Positions 39,448 to 49,447 of a stretch of 64,000 bases of DNA are shown piece by piece. Within the stretch, counting starts at the first letter, position 1; every line of letters starts with the position of its first letter. Origin of the DNA: Symsagittifera roscoffensis. Taxonomy: Eukaryota > Xenacoelomorpha > Acoela > Convolutidae. The position numbers and the translations under genes were made by a program. Where the stretch lies: positions 64,029,290 to 64,093,289 of the forward strand of contig NC_087063.1 of NCBI RefSeq assembly GCF_963678635.1, in the 5' to 3' direction. The notes beneath the pieces are model-generated. The model worked only from the letters and a program-made list of their open reading frames with translations, was not told the DNA's origin and made no database searches.

Positions 39448-39956
39448 GAACAGTCGCCTTCAAGAGTTGAAAAAATGATTTTTTTGACAATCAATGTGAC
39501 TCTTTTTGAGAATTATAAAATATGTCTGAAAGGCAACGAATTTGACAAGGTGAGGTATTTTTCTGCTGTGAAATTAGAAGATAGAATTCTCCAAGTGCTC
39601 GTTGGCCGACCATGTTATGATTGTACAATTTTATCTGCCTGTATGGCATATTGCGAAACATGCTGCAAATCATTCTCGGTTCAGACTTCATTTGTATTTT
39701 GAAGACATGACGTGTGAAATGTTGGTTGTGATCTCCGTTTGATGTAATTGGCGATGAGTTTACTTAAGGGTCTTAAAGACCCCGTTACCTTGTTTTAAAT
39801 CGCTTGCAAACCGGTCTTTTCTCAATAGAGGCACGAAATTGAAACGATTTAAGATCAATAAAACTCGCCCAAATAACTAATGTAATAGCATCTTTAACAA
39901 CCATGTGAAATCTTTCTGTGACTGTCTGAGCTACTTGCTAATTTTGATCTCCGAAA
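39448..39956 (+). promoter_or_regulatory. Unique DNA upstream of the coiled-coil gene
   Basis: Single-copy DNA of about 510 bp lies between the array and the first coding ATG, so any proximal promoter or 5' UTR of the gene is probably here. No TATA box or initiator stands out. A strong splice-donor-like sequence, GACAAG|GTGAGG, lies at 39544-39555 and could end a 5' non-coding exon, but I cannot place its acceptor. A short inverted repeat (GGGTCT-TAA-AGACCC) lies near 39769-39783. Confidence 0.35.
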
Positions 39957-40457
39957 ATGCCTGCAAATGAATCTTCTTGTGTGTCCGATGAATACAGTTG
40001 TACTGTATGTTCGCCACCCCATACAGTGTTCATCGTGGGTGTGGTTTTTACCGTGATATCATTCATATTCATGGTTATTTCTTTCTGGGTCGGAAGATGC
40101 TCAGTCAAGCTTACAAGTGTTCGACGAAGGAAGAAATCGTTAATGAAGTCGTACAAGAGGCCGGATCTGTCAAAGAGAATTTCGAATCACTTTACACTCA
40201 CTAGAACGAAAAGCAGAGATAGATCGGAGGTCGGGGATCGAACCTCGGCGGTTGGGTTGCTGAGAACGCCAGAAGAAATGCGCCAGCACAATCCACCGCG
40301 AGTTTCGAGGCCGAATACTGTACATGAGCTCAGTTTCAGAATGTCAGACGGGAGAAAATTATCAGCTGGACTTCTATCAACATCAACCGTTGATGTTGCG
40401 ATTAATGCTTCGGAATCAGAACTGCCACTACTTAGAGCTGGCTTAATTCTCAGCTGA
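39957..40457 (+). CDS. Exon 1: transmembrane N-terminus of a coiled-coil protein
   Basis: This 166-codon open frame starts at an ATG in good context (A at -3). Residues 1-22 form a short ectodomain with three cysteines (8, 15, 18) and one N-glycosylation sequon (N4-E-S). Residues about 23-45 are a hydrophobic helix, followed at once by Arg/Lys-rich sequence (RRRKKS at about 56-61), so the positive-inside rule predicts an outside N-terminus and a cytosolic tail. The tail is rich in Ser, Arg and Thr. The stop at 40457 may not be used: a phase-0 donor inside the frame (for example GTACAT at 40320) could splice to the next exon, but I cannot decide which. I do not recognise the family. A separate single-exon membrane protein is the alternative. 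Confidence 0.6.
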   Translation: MPANESSCVSDEYSCTVCSPPHTVFIVGVVFTVISFIFMVISFWVGRCSVKLTSVRRRKKSLMKSYKRPDLSKRISNHFTLTRTKSRDRSEVGDRTSAVGLLRTPEEMRQHNPPRVSRPNTVHELSFRMSDGRKLSAGLLSTSTVDVAINASESELPLLRAGLILS

Positions 40458-40907
40458 TTATTTGATGTAGCTAGCTACTATAATTAAAATGCGTTTGTAT
40501 CGAATAGTTTGTCCCCGATCACTCACGAGTTCAGGTGTTTTTGTTAGGAACAATCAGGTTCTACAATGAAGAAAGTTTTGAGCCTCATTAAAACATTTCT
40601 TCGGTACTCAATTTAGATTTTGAGTGATTTTTGAGTTCTCTTCCCTCTTTTGCTTTCGATTTTTGCGTGCCGTTTGATTGATTTTAAGTCATTCAATTTT
40701 ATATCAGTGAATTGACAATGTAAATCTAATTGTATCAAACTTCTATCTACTTTTGCAGAAGAAAATTCAAAAAATGTATTTTTTTTTTGTTAGAATTTTT
40801 GCTAAGTAAGCGGCTGCACTGGTGTTTATTTGTAATAATTTGGGTTAACGAACAATCTTTTTTTAATTATTTTTTAAACGAAGTGAGTCAACGGTTGACT
40901 GGCGCAG
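40458..40907 (+). other. Probable intron 1
   Basis: This AT-rich stretch between the two coding segments ends in a plausible acceptor (GGCGCAG at 40901-40907). If the donor lies inside exon 1, the intron begins earlier. Apart from T-rich runs near 40780 and 40858 nothing else was seen. Confidence 0.4.
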
Positions 40908-41331
40908 AAGAATAGTTCCACGCTTAGAACAGACGATTTTGAATTCATCCCGGGAAACCGAATTGAGGCTGCTAATTTTCTGTACGAAGATAGCTCATCT
41001 CGAATAGCAGAACAAGATGCTGCAAGGAGAACTCTAAGACTGAGCTTGAACCCTTACGACGACAATGATGATGATCAGAGTGATCTTAAAAGGGGTACAC
41101 GAGTGAATAGTGGTTCCCCGTTCATGTCTGACGTTTCACTGAGGCCCAAGGTTGTTTTACACGGGGAAGAGGCCATTCAAAAACGAATGAACAGATTATC
41201 GCAGGCTGCAGCGAAGGGATTCAAAAATTCAATGACACCCTGGGCTTCGTATTCAACTGATAAGCTGCCGCACAATGCGACTAACGCTCCTCTGATAAAT
41301 GCGGCCATGAAAAATAAAGATATTACCGGTG
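40908..41331 (+). CDS. Exon 2 of the coiled-coil gene
   Basis: An open frame with coding-like codon use runs from the acceptor GCGCAG to a stop at 41408. Upstream the frame is closed by a TGA at 40896, which supports a splice acceptor. It encodes an acidic/basic hydrophilic region with an aspartate-rich patch (YDDNDDD) and a possible helix (EEAIQKRMNRLSQAAAKGF). The exon 3 acceptor needs one leftover base, so a phase-1 donor is expected; G|GTGAAT at 41331/41332 fits best, but a GTGTAT further on is possible. The end is therefore provisional. Cytosolic location is inferred from exon 1. Confidence 0.65.
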
Positions 41332-42172
41332 GTGAATCAAGGTCTTCAAGTGTATCGTCGCCTCCGATGGCGCCAAGAAGATTCGAATCTTTGGCTGTAC
41401 AAAACTGATTAAACAAGCGCAAGAAAAAAATATATAAGTTTTCAATTAGAAAACGACGATTTTACTTTTATGTCTTAAAGTATCAACCTTATAGCATGTT
41501 TCTCGTTTCATTTTTTGTCATGGCCACTTCAGCAGATGCTTATCTCACAAGAACCATCTCAATTTAGTTATGCACCTTCGGAAACAAATATCTTGTCCAT
41601 GTTTCTTAACTATCTGTTTCGAAAATTTTTTCTGTTTCCTAAAGCCTGTGTTTTTTCCTGCATAATAGTTGAACTATTGTTCGGTTTTCTAACGGCGACT
41701 AATTCTTTACTTAAGTGTGATATCTATCCACTTGTTATTTAGTTTTGCATATAACGTTTGTTAGACGTGAAGTCACTTAGCCTATATACAAGTGGAGGAT
41801 GTCTTATTTTTTTCAGGAAAAATTTAATCACGCCAAATTTTGTACTTAGCTTTTTGAATGATTGCTTTCAATTGAATTATTTTGATAAAAGGAGGGCAAA
41901 TTGTGCTCTCCGATTATGAAAGCGGATATTGCTCGAAAAACTTGCACGACTTCTGGCTTCGATAGTGGATTTTAATTTCTAGATTTCACAGCGGAAGTAA
42001 AAATTTCATATTGATCTCTTTTTCTCGAATTGAGTCAATTTTGAGAAAAAATGCCAACGATAAACAGTTCTTAAAATCCAAAGAACTTTAAAGCCATTCA
42101 CTTTTTTTGAAAAATTGAAACTTTTCCCAACTGTTTGTTGGCTATGTTTTCACTCTGAATGTGTATTTTTAG
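41332..42172 (+). other. Probable intron 2
   Basis: About 840 bp of AT-rich sequence ending in TGTATTTTTAG, a good acceptor. An open frame at 41515-41742 inside it is hydrophobic and AT-driven and is not supported. No repeat or RNA gene was recognised. Confidence 0.5.
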
Positions 42173-42464
42173 ACGTTAGTCAAGCTAGTCGAAATCTTTT
42201 GGATCAGCTGATGAAGGAACAAGAAGAAATTAACCCTCACAGATACTCCTCCAAGCGCAGTGATGATCCAGAGCTGCAGATTGAGTACATGTGTGAACAG
42301 AATAGACCCAAAATGACAGCTCTGATGAATGACAACAAGCGACTGGTGGAGATTCTGGAGCGGAAGGACGCAGAGATTGACTACCTGCTGAGGACGAGGA
42401 GGGGCAATACTAGTGGAGCAAACAGTAACCAAGTGCCATCTACTAGAAGTCAAGATAGTATTAG
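42173..42464 (+). CDS. Exon 3 of the coiled-coil gene
   Basis: This exon starts after TTTTTAG and ends at a strong donor (AG|GTACGT). Its 292 bp begin in phase 1 and end in phase 2. It encodes about 97 residues that are hydrophilic and largely helical, with heptad-like leucines in MTALMNDNKRLVEILERKD followed by EIDYLL, then a Ser/Thr/Asn/Gln-rich linker. This is the first coiled-coil segment. The ending AG joins the first base of exon 4 to make an arginine codon. No catalytic motif is visible and the family is not recognised. Confidence 0.8.
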
Positions 42465-44417
42465 GTACGTACATCTTTGAAGGGCTTGCTATTAACTAGT
42501 ATCAGCCATTTTTTCGGCATCCTCCCATCAGAGCCGTCTAAATGAAGCAAAGGTAAGAAAATTCAAAGCCGACATGAAACATGGCTAGTAAAGCAGAGAT
42601 CAGATAATGTTAGTTTTTTTATAATCAAGATAAGAGCAACTCGTTGACGACAAGGAAAAGGATGGTCTTAATAAGAGCACGAAGTGTTGTTGATTTGCTC
42701 GCACTTCTGTTTTTGCGGGGTATGATAACGTGTTTTCAATACGTCGGAACATACCTCCGCAATCATACCCTTTGCGGGGTGTCAATTCTTTGAGAGCTCG
42801 AGCTGCGAACAAAGAACGTCAATTGCTATTAAAATTCTTTTTCAGCTTTTCTGAAAGTCTCTCCAATTTGATTAGGAAATTGAACAAAAACACTGCATTA
42901 ACACTTCTGAGATTAAACTTGGTTAACCTTTGCGCTAGAAAAGTAGAGAATTCGTTCTTTTGGATCATGTTACGTATCCCTAATATAGATATTGAGTTAA
43001 GCTATTTTTCAATAGACCGAAAACCTGTGTGCTCCGTGAAAACTTTTAATTATTGCGTTCATCGTGCTTCCTGAATTTCGTTTACGATATGATTTCAGCG
43101 AAGTGAATTCACTAATTTAGTCGTGTAGATTTTTGTTTGTTTTTCGCGTGTTTATTTCTGATTTTTTTTTCAACTTAGTTTCAAACTCAATTGTGTAATT
43201 TTCGTCCGCAAAGTACACAGCGTCGAGAAATAAACCCTAATCCTACAACGATTCGCTAGCTTCAAGTTTAGTTTATGTGTTTTCAACTGTCATAACATAA
43301 AAAACAATCACTTTGTTTATCCGTTATCGGGTCAACAAACGTGTTAAGGTTTGAAAATTATGGACCGAACGGTATTAAATTTAATTAGATACACGCAAAA
43401 TTAGTGAGCGTATGGCTTGGTATCAGTATCCCCAGAACACGAGGTTACTCCTAAAAACAGGGTTGGTACGCTATCACTATTAAGTTACTATATTACTATT
43501 GTTTTTGTACAGTAGAGAAAATCACCCTATCCATCGGAGATGGATCGACCCTTTCCCTCAACTCCTAGCTTCTCATGATCTGAAAATGAATTTGGATGTT
43601 ATTAAAATAAATTCACGACATTCCGGGAAGCTAAAATTGTACAATCTTTACGACGTGTGCCATTCGACCAAAATACAGTCGATTTTAGTAAGATGATACA
43701 AGTTTTATTCGGAAGGAATTTGACCGTACGATACGTCACTTATACTGATTAATGGAGTTTAATTTCAGAGTTATCCGCAAACTAAAATTGTCTTTTGAAC
43801 TAGCTTTCTCTGATTGGGTTGGTTTTTTAAAAAAATGGAAGATTTCTAAAGTTAAAAAGGGCGATGAACGCAGTGAAGACTCTTATATAAGTCTTGATTT
43901 CTTTTCACGAAAATTTGAAGCTAATTCCATTATTGAACAGCAGTTTCTGAAAATTCAAATCAAGTTTCGAAATTAGATTTAGTGAAATAAAACTTTAACT
44001 ATTGATCCAGTTCTCTTAAATGTTCATTTTATCAAAAGTGTCAATCATAAATGGTTTTTAATTCAAAGAGCTGCAAGGCTATTTCTTTATTTGCTTTGAA
44101 CTTCTAAAGGTGATTTTTTTCAAGAAAAAAGGCAGTTTTTTCGAGTTCTTTGCTTTTGTGGACTCTTTTTTAACTGTATGTAGGCTATTTTTTTCCTTCG
44201 AAATTCAGAAGTCAAAACTATTGGTAGAATTTATTTGATTTCTTTGAACGAGTATCGAAAGAACAGATTTTTTGAGAGCTTCTGATGATGATGTAGAAGT
44301 TCTCACCAGACTTCAAATTTTCTGCGAATTGTTATAGTTAGAAGCTGTTGGAAATATTTTTACTGAAATCCTCAGGCTGAAATAATCAAAGTCACATGAA
44401 TCGTCTCTCGATCTTAG
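42465..44417 (+). other. Probable intron 3
   Basis: About 1.95 kb, donor GTACGT and acceptor CGATCTTAG. It holds an inverted repeat (GGGTATGAT at 42718-42726 and ATCATACCC at 42762-42770) overlaid by a direct repeat of TTTGCGGGGT (42712-42721 and 42771-42780). Open frames at 42730-43074, 43499-43696 and 43752-43976 look non-coding. Poly(A)-like AATAAA occurs near 43985. Confidence 0.6.
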
Positions 44418-44554
44418 ATATGAGTCGGAGCACCAGAGAGACGCCAGTGAGCGAGTGTGCATGTTGACGGACAAACTGACGAAGCTGCTGGACGAGAACA
44501 AACAGCTCAAGCAGTGTGTCAGGGGACTCGATAGATCGGAAACACTGTGTAAAG
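44418..44554 (+). CDS. Exon 4 of the coiled-coil gene
   Basis: A short exon of 137 bp between acceptor TCTTAG and donor AAAG|GTAAAA. It enters in phase 2 and leaves in phase 1, exactly matching the flanking exons. It encodes about 46 residues with a clear coiled coil (heptad leucines and methionine in CMLTDKLTKLLDENKQLKQC). It likely mediates oligomerisation or partner binding in the cytosol. It continues the helical region started in exon 3 after a Ser-rich linker. Confidence 0.85.
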
Positions 44555-44966
44555 GTAAAATCGAATTGAATGATATTTTATCAGGCATATACCTCCGATA
44601 TATATGATATTTTTTGTAATAAAAATGGGATTTTGATACAGGTTTAGAACAAAATATCCTTGAAAAATAGATTAGTCAGGGTTGACGTATTTCAAGCGGC
44701 TGCTTCGAATAATGAATTTGAATAATGAAAATACTCCAGTGAAAGCAATATTCGAAAATGTTCCGGAATACCTTTGCATTTTTTATCCAAACATGAAGTT
44801 AGCTAATGCTTGTTTCTAGTTAATATTAGTAAGCAGTTCTCAAAGTTAGTTCGAACTCCATTCGCCACTTTCTTTAAAAAACGTTAGAATTTCATTAGTT
44901 GTACTTGAAAACCTCTATTACATCGTTTCCACAGAGGTGTAATGAATTTGACAATATTTCTTCCAG
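44555..44966 (+). other. Intron 4
   Basis: 412 bp of AT-rich sequence with donor GTAAAA and acceptor TTTCTTCCAG. Nothing else was recognised in it. Confidence 0.7.
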
Positions 44967-45148
44967 GTGGTAATTTGGTTCAGACGGGAGGAAGTGGTTA
45001 TGACTGTGGTGTGGTGGTGGGGACTACATTTACTCTGTTCCACCAGCTGAGAGATCAGATCTCGGATGCGCGGATATTAGCCAAGACGGCCTCTGTCAGA
45101 CTGAAGGACAGGCTGGACTGCGGACCCACCAACTCATTCTCACATCTA
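44967..45148 (+). CDS. Exon 5 of the coiled-coil gene
   Basis: This 182-bp exon begins after CTTCCAG in phase 1 and ends at a consensus donor (CTA|GTGAGT) in phase 0. It encodes about 60 residues: a Gly-rich start (TGGSGYDCG) followed by a helical, charged stretch (TLFHQLRDQISDARILAKTA and on to RLKDRL). The frame stays open past the donor for another 40 codons to a TAA at 45269-45271, so intron retention would give a different C-terminus. Confidence 0.85.
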
Positions 45149-45430
45149 GTGAGTTCAGACATTGAAAGCATGAGGCCAATCGAAGATATCAATCTGAACG
45201 TGTTGTTTTTACTATATAATTCTTCTGCCAGTTTCACCCAAAATTATCCTTCAAAGATGAACGCTCAATAAAAGTGATCTCCTCTGATAAAAGTGAATAA
45301 AAATGACCAAGATATAAAATCTTTTTTAAATAAAGAAAATAAAGTTAGTTTCCTGGTTTTCCACTGCTTCGATTGCTGCGTGAAATTAGTTCTTTAACTT
45401 TAAAACATGTTTATTTTAATTGAAATTTAG
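45149..45430 (+). other. Intron 5 or alternative 3' end
   Basis: 282 bp with donor GTGAGT and acceptor TGAAATTTAG. It contains several AATAAA hexamers (45267-45272, 45296-45301 and near 45330-45342). The first overlaps the in-frame TAA stop of a retained-intron reading frame, so premature polyadenylation here would give a complete shorter isoform. Confidence 0.5.
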
Positions 45431-45859
45431 AATTCCTCATCAAACTCAACTGCGGATATTCCACTGCTGGGATCCTTAGCGCGCGACGTCTCATCAGTCG
45501 CCAAAATACTGGAAGTATGCCAGGACTTCCTTCTCAAGTTCAAACGAGTGTACTTTGACCAAATGTCGTCTTCCATCCAAATGTCTTCCTACACTGGAGT
45601 CACCGCTGCTGCTACAACTGGTCACCACACTTCAGACAGTGTGAACAAACTCCAGAACCACTCGAGAAGTGCGCTTCTAACCGACAGTGCTAATGAACGA
45701 ACAGCGATCCATTCGGGGAATGGCGCAGTTCCAGGAACAATGAGTCATCGCAGGGATATGTTGAATGGTCACTTACTGTTTTCAGCTGCCAAAAACAAAC
45801 TAAAAGCTAATAACAATGGTCGTCTTAGCTCACACTACTCTTCTTCATACGTAAAGTGA
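45431..45859 (+). CDS. Exon 6: terminal exon of the coiled-coil gene
   Basis: The terminal exon enters in phase 0 after AAATTTAG and runs 143 codons to a TGA at 45857-45859. The first third is helical (SLARDVSSVAKILEVCQDF, then LLKFKRVYFDQM). The rest is Ser/Thr/His/Asn-rich and probably disordered, ending in a basic Ser/Tyr-rich tail (HYSSSYVK). A poly(A) signal follows 30 bp later. Codon use is GC-richer than the surrounding DNA, as in exons 3-5. The family is not recognised. Confidence 0.85.
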   Translation, partial: NSSSNSTADIPLLGSLARDVSSVAKILEVCQDFLLKFKRVYFDQMSSSIQMSSYTGVTAAATTGHHTSDSVNKLQNHSRSALLTDSANERTAIHSGNGAVPGTMSHRRDMLNGHLLFSAAKNKLKANNNGRLSSHYSSSYVK

Positions 45860-45888
45860 ACTCACTTGATTTCGTAACTTATTCAAAA

Positions 45889-45894
45889 AATAAA
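45889..45894 (+). terminator. Poly(A) signal of the coiled-coil gene
   Basis: AATAAA lies 30 bp after the stop codon of exon 6, in AT-rich sequence, and is the most likely polyadenylation signal. Confidence 0.65.
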
Positions 45895-46994
45895 ACTATA
45901 GAAGCAAATTATTTAAAAGCTATTTATGTGTCCATATGACATACGTGTTCAAAACCTAGCTTTGCAATATAACTTTATGTACTATTTGTGTACTTCGCAA
46001 TACCTAGTTGCAGTCAATGCCTACTGTCTTCACCACTCGCTACTAATTTGTACTTCGTTTTGTCTAAATTTTCACAACTGTTTTTCATTTGATGTTAGAT
46101 GTACTTAGTTATTTTACCATGTTTCTTCGCGTTCTATGTATTTATTTTAACGTATTCCTTAGCTGGTATCTTAATAATCTCTGTATTCTTCTGAAATTGT
46201 GTCTTAAATGTCGGCTTCCTGTTTACTTTTCATTTAACATTGTTATCGATTATTTTTGAGATAGATTTACTAATTTCAAAGTTATACGTCTGTATTTTTC
46301 AAACTAAGTCAGTATCAGACAAGTTGCTCGTGTGACACATTCTTTCTCATTTTTTTTAACAGTAAAAAGTAAAGAAATCATTTTCCAAGAATTAAATTCA
46401 AGAGGTTCATGTTGTACTATGCCTCGAATATCATTATCGTGTTTCCTCCGCGCAGGATGACTCAAGTTTCATCGGTCAATTCGATAATCGATAATATTTT
46501 TGATAAAACATTCAGCTAGACTGAAAACTACAGAAGGACCGTTAGTGCAATTTTTATCTATCCTGCGGCGGTAACATTGAATCCGTAGAGGTGAACAGCC
46601 TTCTTTTCTCATAAAGGAAAACCCTTCTGTTACAAAATTAAATGTCGCTTAGTGAAAAGTATGCGTTTTATGGGAACTAATAGTTTTAATTACGAAGTGA
46701 GTTTTCACTTATCAAGGTCGTAATTTTTATTTGTTTGTGCGCTCAAATTTTCAGTTGGTCTGTTTGACGTAGATTTTTTGAAATCACTTCGAATTAGTTT
46801 GCCAAATGGAAGACAAATACTCCTCTGCGACAGCAAAACTGCAAGAAGAAAGCAAATCGAACGCAATTTTGGGCATATTTATTTGGTTTTTGTTCCGACC
46901 ATTGAAAATGGGGAGGAACTTTGGATTCGGGAGTTTTCGTTTTTTTTTTCACGCAAAATCAGCTACCACAAATAATCATGTGACAGGGTTGAGT
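45895..46994. other. AT-rich intergenic stretch
   Basis: About 1.1 kb without a supported gene. Open frames at 45926-46108 and 46778-47066 are short and have no family signature. No repeat was recognised. Confidence 0.5.
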
Positions 46995-47372
46995 GCAGGC
47001 GCGGATTTAGGAATTTCTCGGGGTGGGTTCGAAAATTTTTATTTTTTTAAAGGCCGACCAAATTGATTTTCTGAGCTCTCCCAAACTACTATACAGACCC
47101 TAATTTGACCAAATTTTGTGCGCCGCAGGCAAATTTTTGAAAGAAAAAGCCTTTTTAGGCACTTTTTGGCAAGTTTCGATCAAAAATTCGCGTTTTTTAA
47201 GCGCGCGCTCCCCCCTCTCAAAGTTATTATAGGTTGGCGCCTTTAGAAAAACTTTAAGGTCAGTTAGCCAAAAATGGATATCTCAAAATTGTACAAAGGG
47301 GGGCCCTTTGGGTCGGCAGGGGGGTCGAACCCCTGAGGAGGGCGTCCGCCCCCCACCGCTGAACCCGCTACT
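46995..47372 (+). mobile_element. MITE-like element, copy 1
   Basis: A G-rich island begins with GCAGGCGCGGATTTAGGAA and ends with CCGCTGAACCCGCTACTGG. The ends are imperfect inverted repeats sharing GCGG-TT-AG. The inside carries GGTCGAACCCCTGAGGAGG and GGCGTCCGCCCCCC. The same ends and internal motif occur in opposite orientation at 61,424-61,623. The style matches short non-autonomous DNA elements common in invertebrates; a tRNA-like SINE is a less likely alternative. No transposase is encoded. Confidence 0.55.
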
Positions 47373-49447
47373 GGTTGATATATCATATTAAAGCCCTGTC
47401 AGTCGTGATTCGAACGACATTAAAATATTTGAAAAAGTTTTCAGTGTCGAGAAAAATGTGGCGGCAAAAATTGTTCATTTTGATCAATAAGCAGCCATTA
47501 AGAACAGCTAATGCTAATGATATTAACACAGACTATTATCTAACAAATAACACTTTAGCTTCAAGGTATCATGGATCTGTAGCGTGGAGGTAGGGAAGGA
47601 GACCAGCAACAAAATGAGAGGGTTCGAACCCTTCGCAGGGTCGGATGTTTATAATGAACTTTTTCGTATACTAGTTAAAATGCTTCACTTCTAGCAAATT
47701 GATGCATGTTAGTTAGTAAAATTTCTTTTTTTTTCAAATTGACGCGTACTGCTAATGCGTCATAATTGGCTTGCACCACTTAGCAATTATGTAGGCTCAT
47801 AATTGTCGTGCGTCACTTAAGAAATTTTACTCATTCAAGTTTTCCTAGTAGCGTTATCGGTCATATTTTACTTGTGTATGCGAAGTGCAACTTCGCCTCT
47901 AAGTATGCATGGCTTAAATTTAGCATAAACAGAGTTTTACTCAGTGAAAGGTAGTTTTTGAATTTTATGTGCAATTTTGAGAATCAAAAACCTGAAAATT
48001 CAAGAAAAAAATTCAAGAATCAAATGCCGCAAAAAATTGTTTGAAATGTTTTTCAATTTGTTTTTCGTTTTTATTGTCATTTTTCTTCAAAAAAGGTTTT
48101 CCAATTGAATTATTTTACTATGAATTTCAAATATGCCTAAGTTCTATTTTTTTGTTCAGATTTTTTTATCAAAACATGCAGAAAAAAAGGACACCAATTT
48201 GAAAAAAAAACAATGTATTTTTTTAAAGACTGTGGTGGAAGCATTCTGTGCTACGTTCACAGTAATCGGCTATCCTTGTTCTTCTATTTGGGCTCGGTTA
48301 CTGACGTGGGCGCTGCATTGCCAATAACTTGTTCAGTTATTGAGCCTTTAGAACGCAATTGTGCACTAAAGGGCAGATAATTCAATCGAAGAAGCTGTTG
48401 AGCAAAAAGGCGGGAGTTCAATTGGTGGCACGGTATCTGTTTTTTTTTTAATTTGCTGAATGTTTTTTCTCTGAGTGCTTTTTTTATCCACACCTCAAAC
48501 GCACATGAGTAATAGCAGCTTCATTTTAGGGCATGGGTGGGCGGATGTCCCCTCCTGAAGGATTGGACACCCTCGCTCCCTAATGCAGTCCCTTTCAATT
48601 TGAGTTGTGTATCTGAAAAAAATATCACCCTCAGTGATAATCATTCACTATTAAAGAACCACTTCAGATGAAAACTTCAAAAAAAAATGTTTTGAAAAGC
48701 TATAACTATTCCATTTTATAAAGGTGTAAACAATGTACACTGTAGAGCACGTAGTACTGCATTGTGAAATTCTTTCTTCACAAAGCAGCAGTAGAACCCG
48801 TCTTCCTTTCTGAGAAATCGCGTGTTTGATTCAATGAAAACACGTCCACAGAACAGAAAGCAATACACATAAAAAAACAACGGGAAAAAAATCGAAAGAT
48901 TGTTAGCCCACAAGACTCTGTGTTGACACCTATTTTTTCAGTATCATCATAAAATGTCTTTTAAACCGGAACAAGAAGAAACCAGAACTTTCTTGCGTAC
49001 AGTTGACCACGCAAAAACATAATACTACGCTATATCAAAATTTTTTTAACAATTTTTGTTTGTGGACGTGTTTTGTCAAATTGAACATCATTTCATACAA
49101 AATGCTGAAGTTTTTTAGCTAAGGTTTTCTCAATGCTTAATTTTTCGCCTTTTGTTTCATTTTCCCTCTGCTAGCTTGCATTGCTATATCTGTGTGGTAT
49201 CGCAAGTGGTGCGAAGCTCCGCTTTGCCTCCGTGTGAAACATGGAAAAATTTCGCAATTTTAATTGGGAGGCTCCTATTCTTCAACAAGCGGTTTATTTT
49301 TTTGGCGTGAAGTATTAGCAAATTTATATTTTTTCAGAATCGACTGAAACAATCTTTATGGTTCCTTTGCTTACAAAACTCATCCGATTACATTCAATAA
49401 ATTTGTGATCAGTTTGTAAATTGTAGGGCTTTAAATTATTTTGAATA
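47373..49447. other. AT-rich intergenic stretch with short palindromes
   Basis: No supported gene. A palindrome AGGGTTCGAACCCT lies at about 47621-47634 and contains a Pol III B-box-like core. Two similar short hairpin blocks, GCGAAGTGCAACTTCGCC near 47880 and GCGAAGCTCCGCTTTGCC near 49212, may be copies of one small repeat. A G/C-rich patch near 48535-48590 resembles MITE debris. Confidence 0.35.

Noticed and set aside
39475-39702. 75-codon frame next to the array as a small Cys-rich protein
   Set aside because: The start lies in T-rich DNA, there is no signal peptide or family motif, and a strong splice donor interrupts it; it may be a 5' UTR exon instead.
42730-43074. 114-codon frame in intron 3 as a gene
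   Set aside because: No coding-like composition after the first third, it overlaps a repeat, and it lies between two exons with matching phases.
47375-47593. 72-codon frame after the MITE-like element
   Set aside because: AT-driven composition, no motif, and no matching splice signals.
48284-48440. Possible tRNA-like sequence (GGGAGTTCAATTGG)
   Set aside because: The B-box match is weak and no acceptor, D or anticodon stem could be formed.
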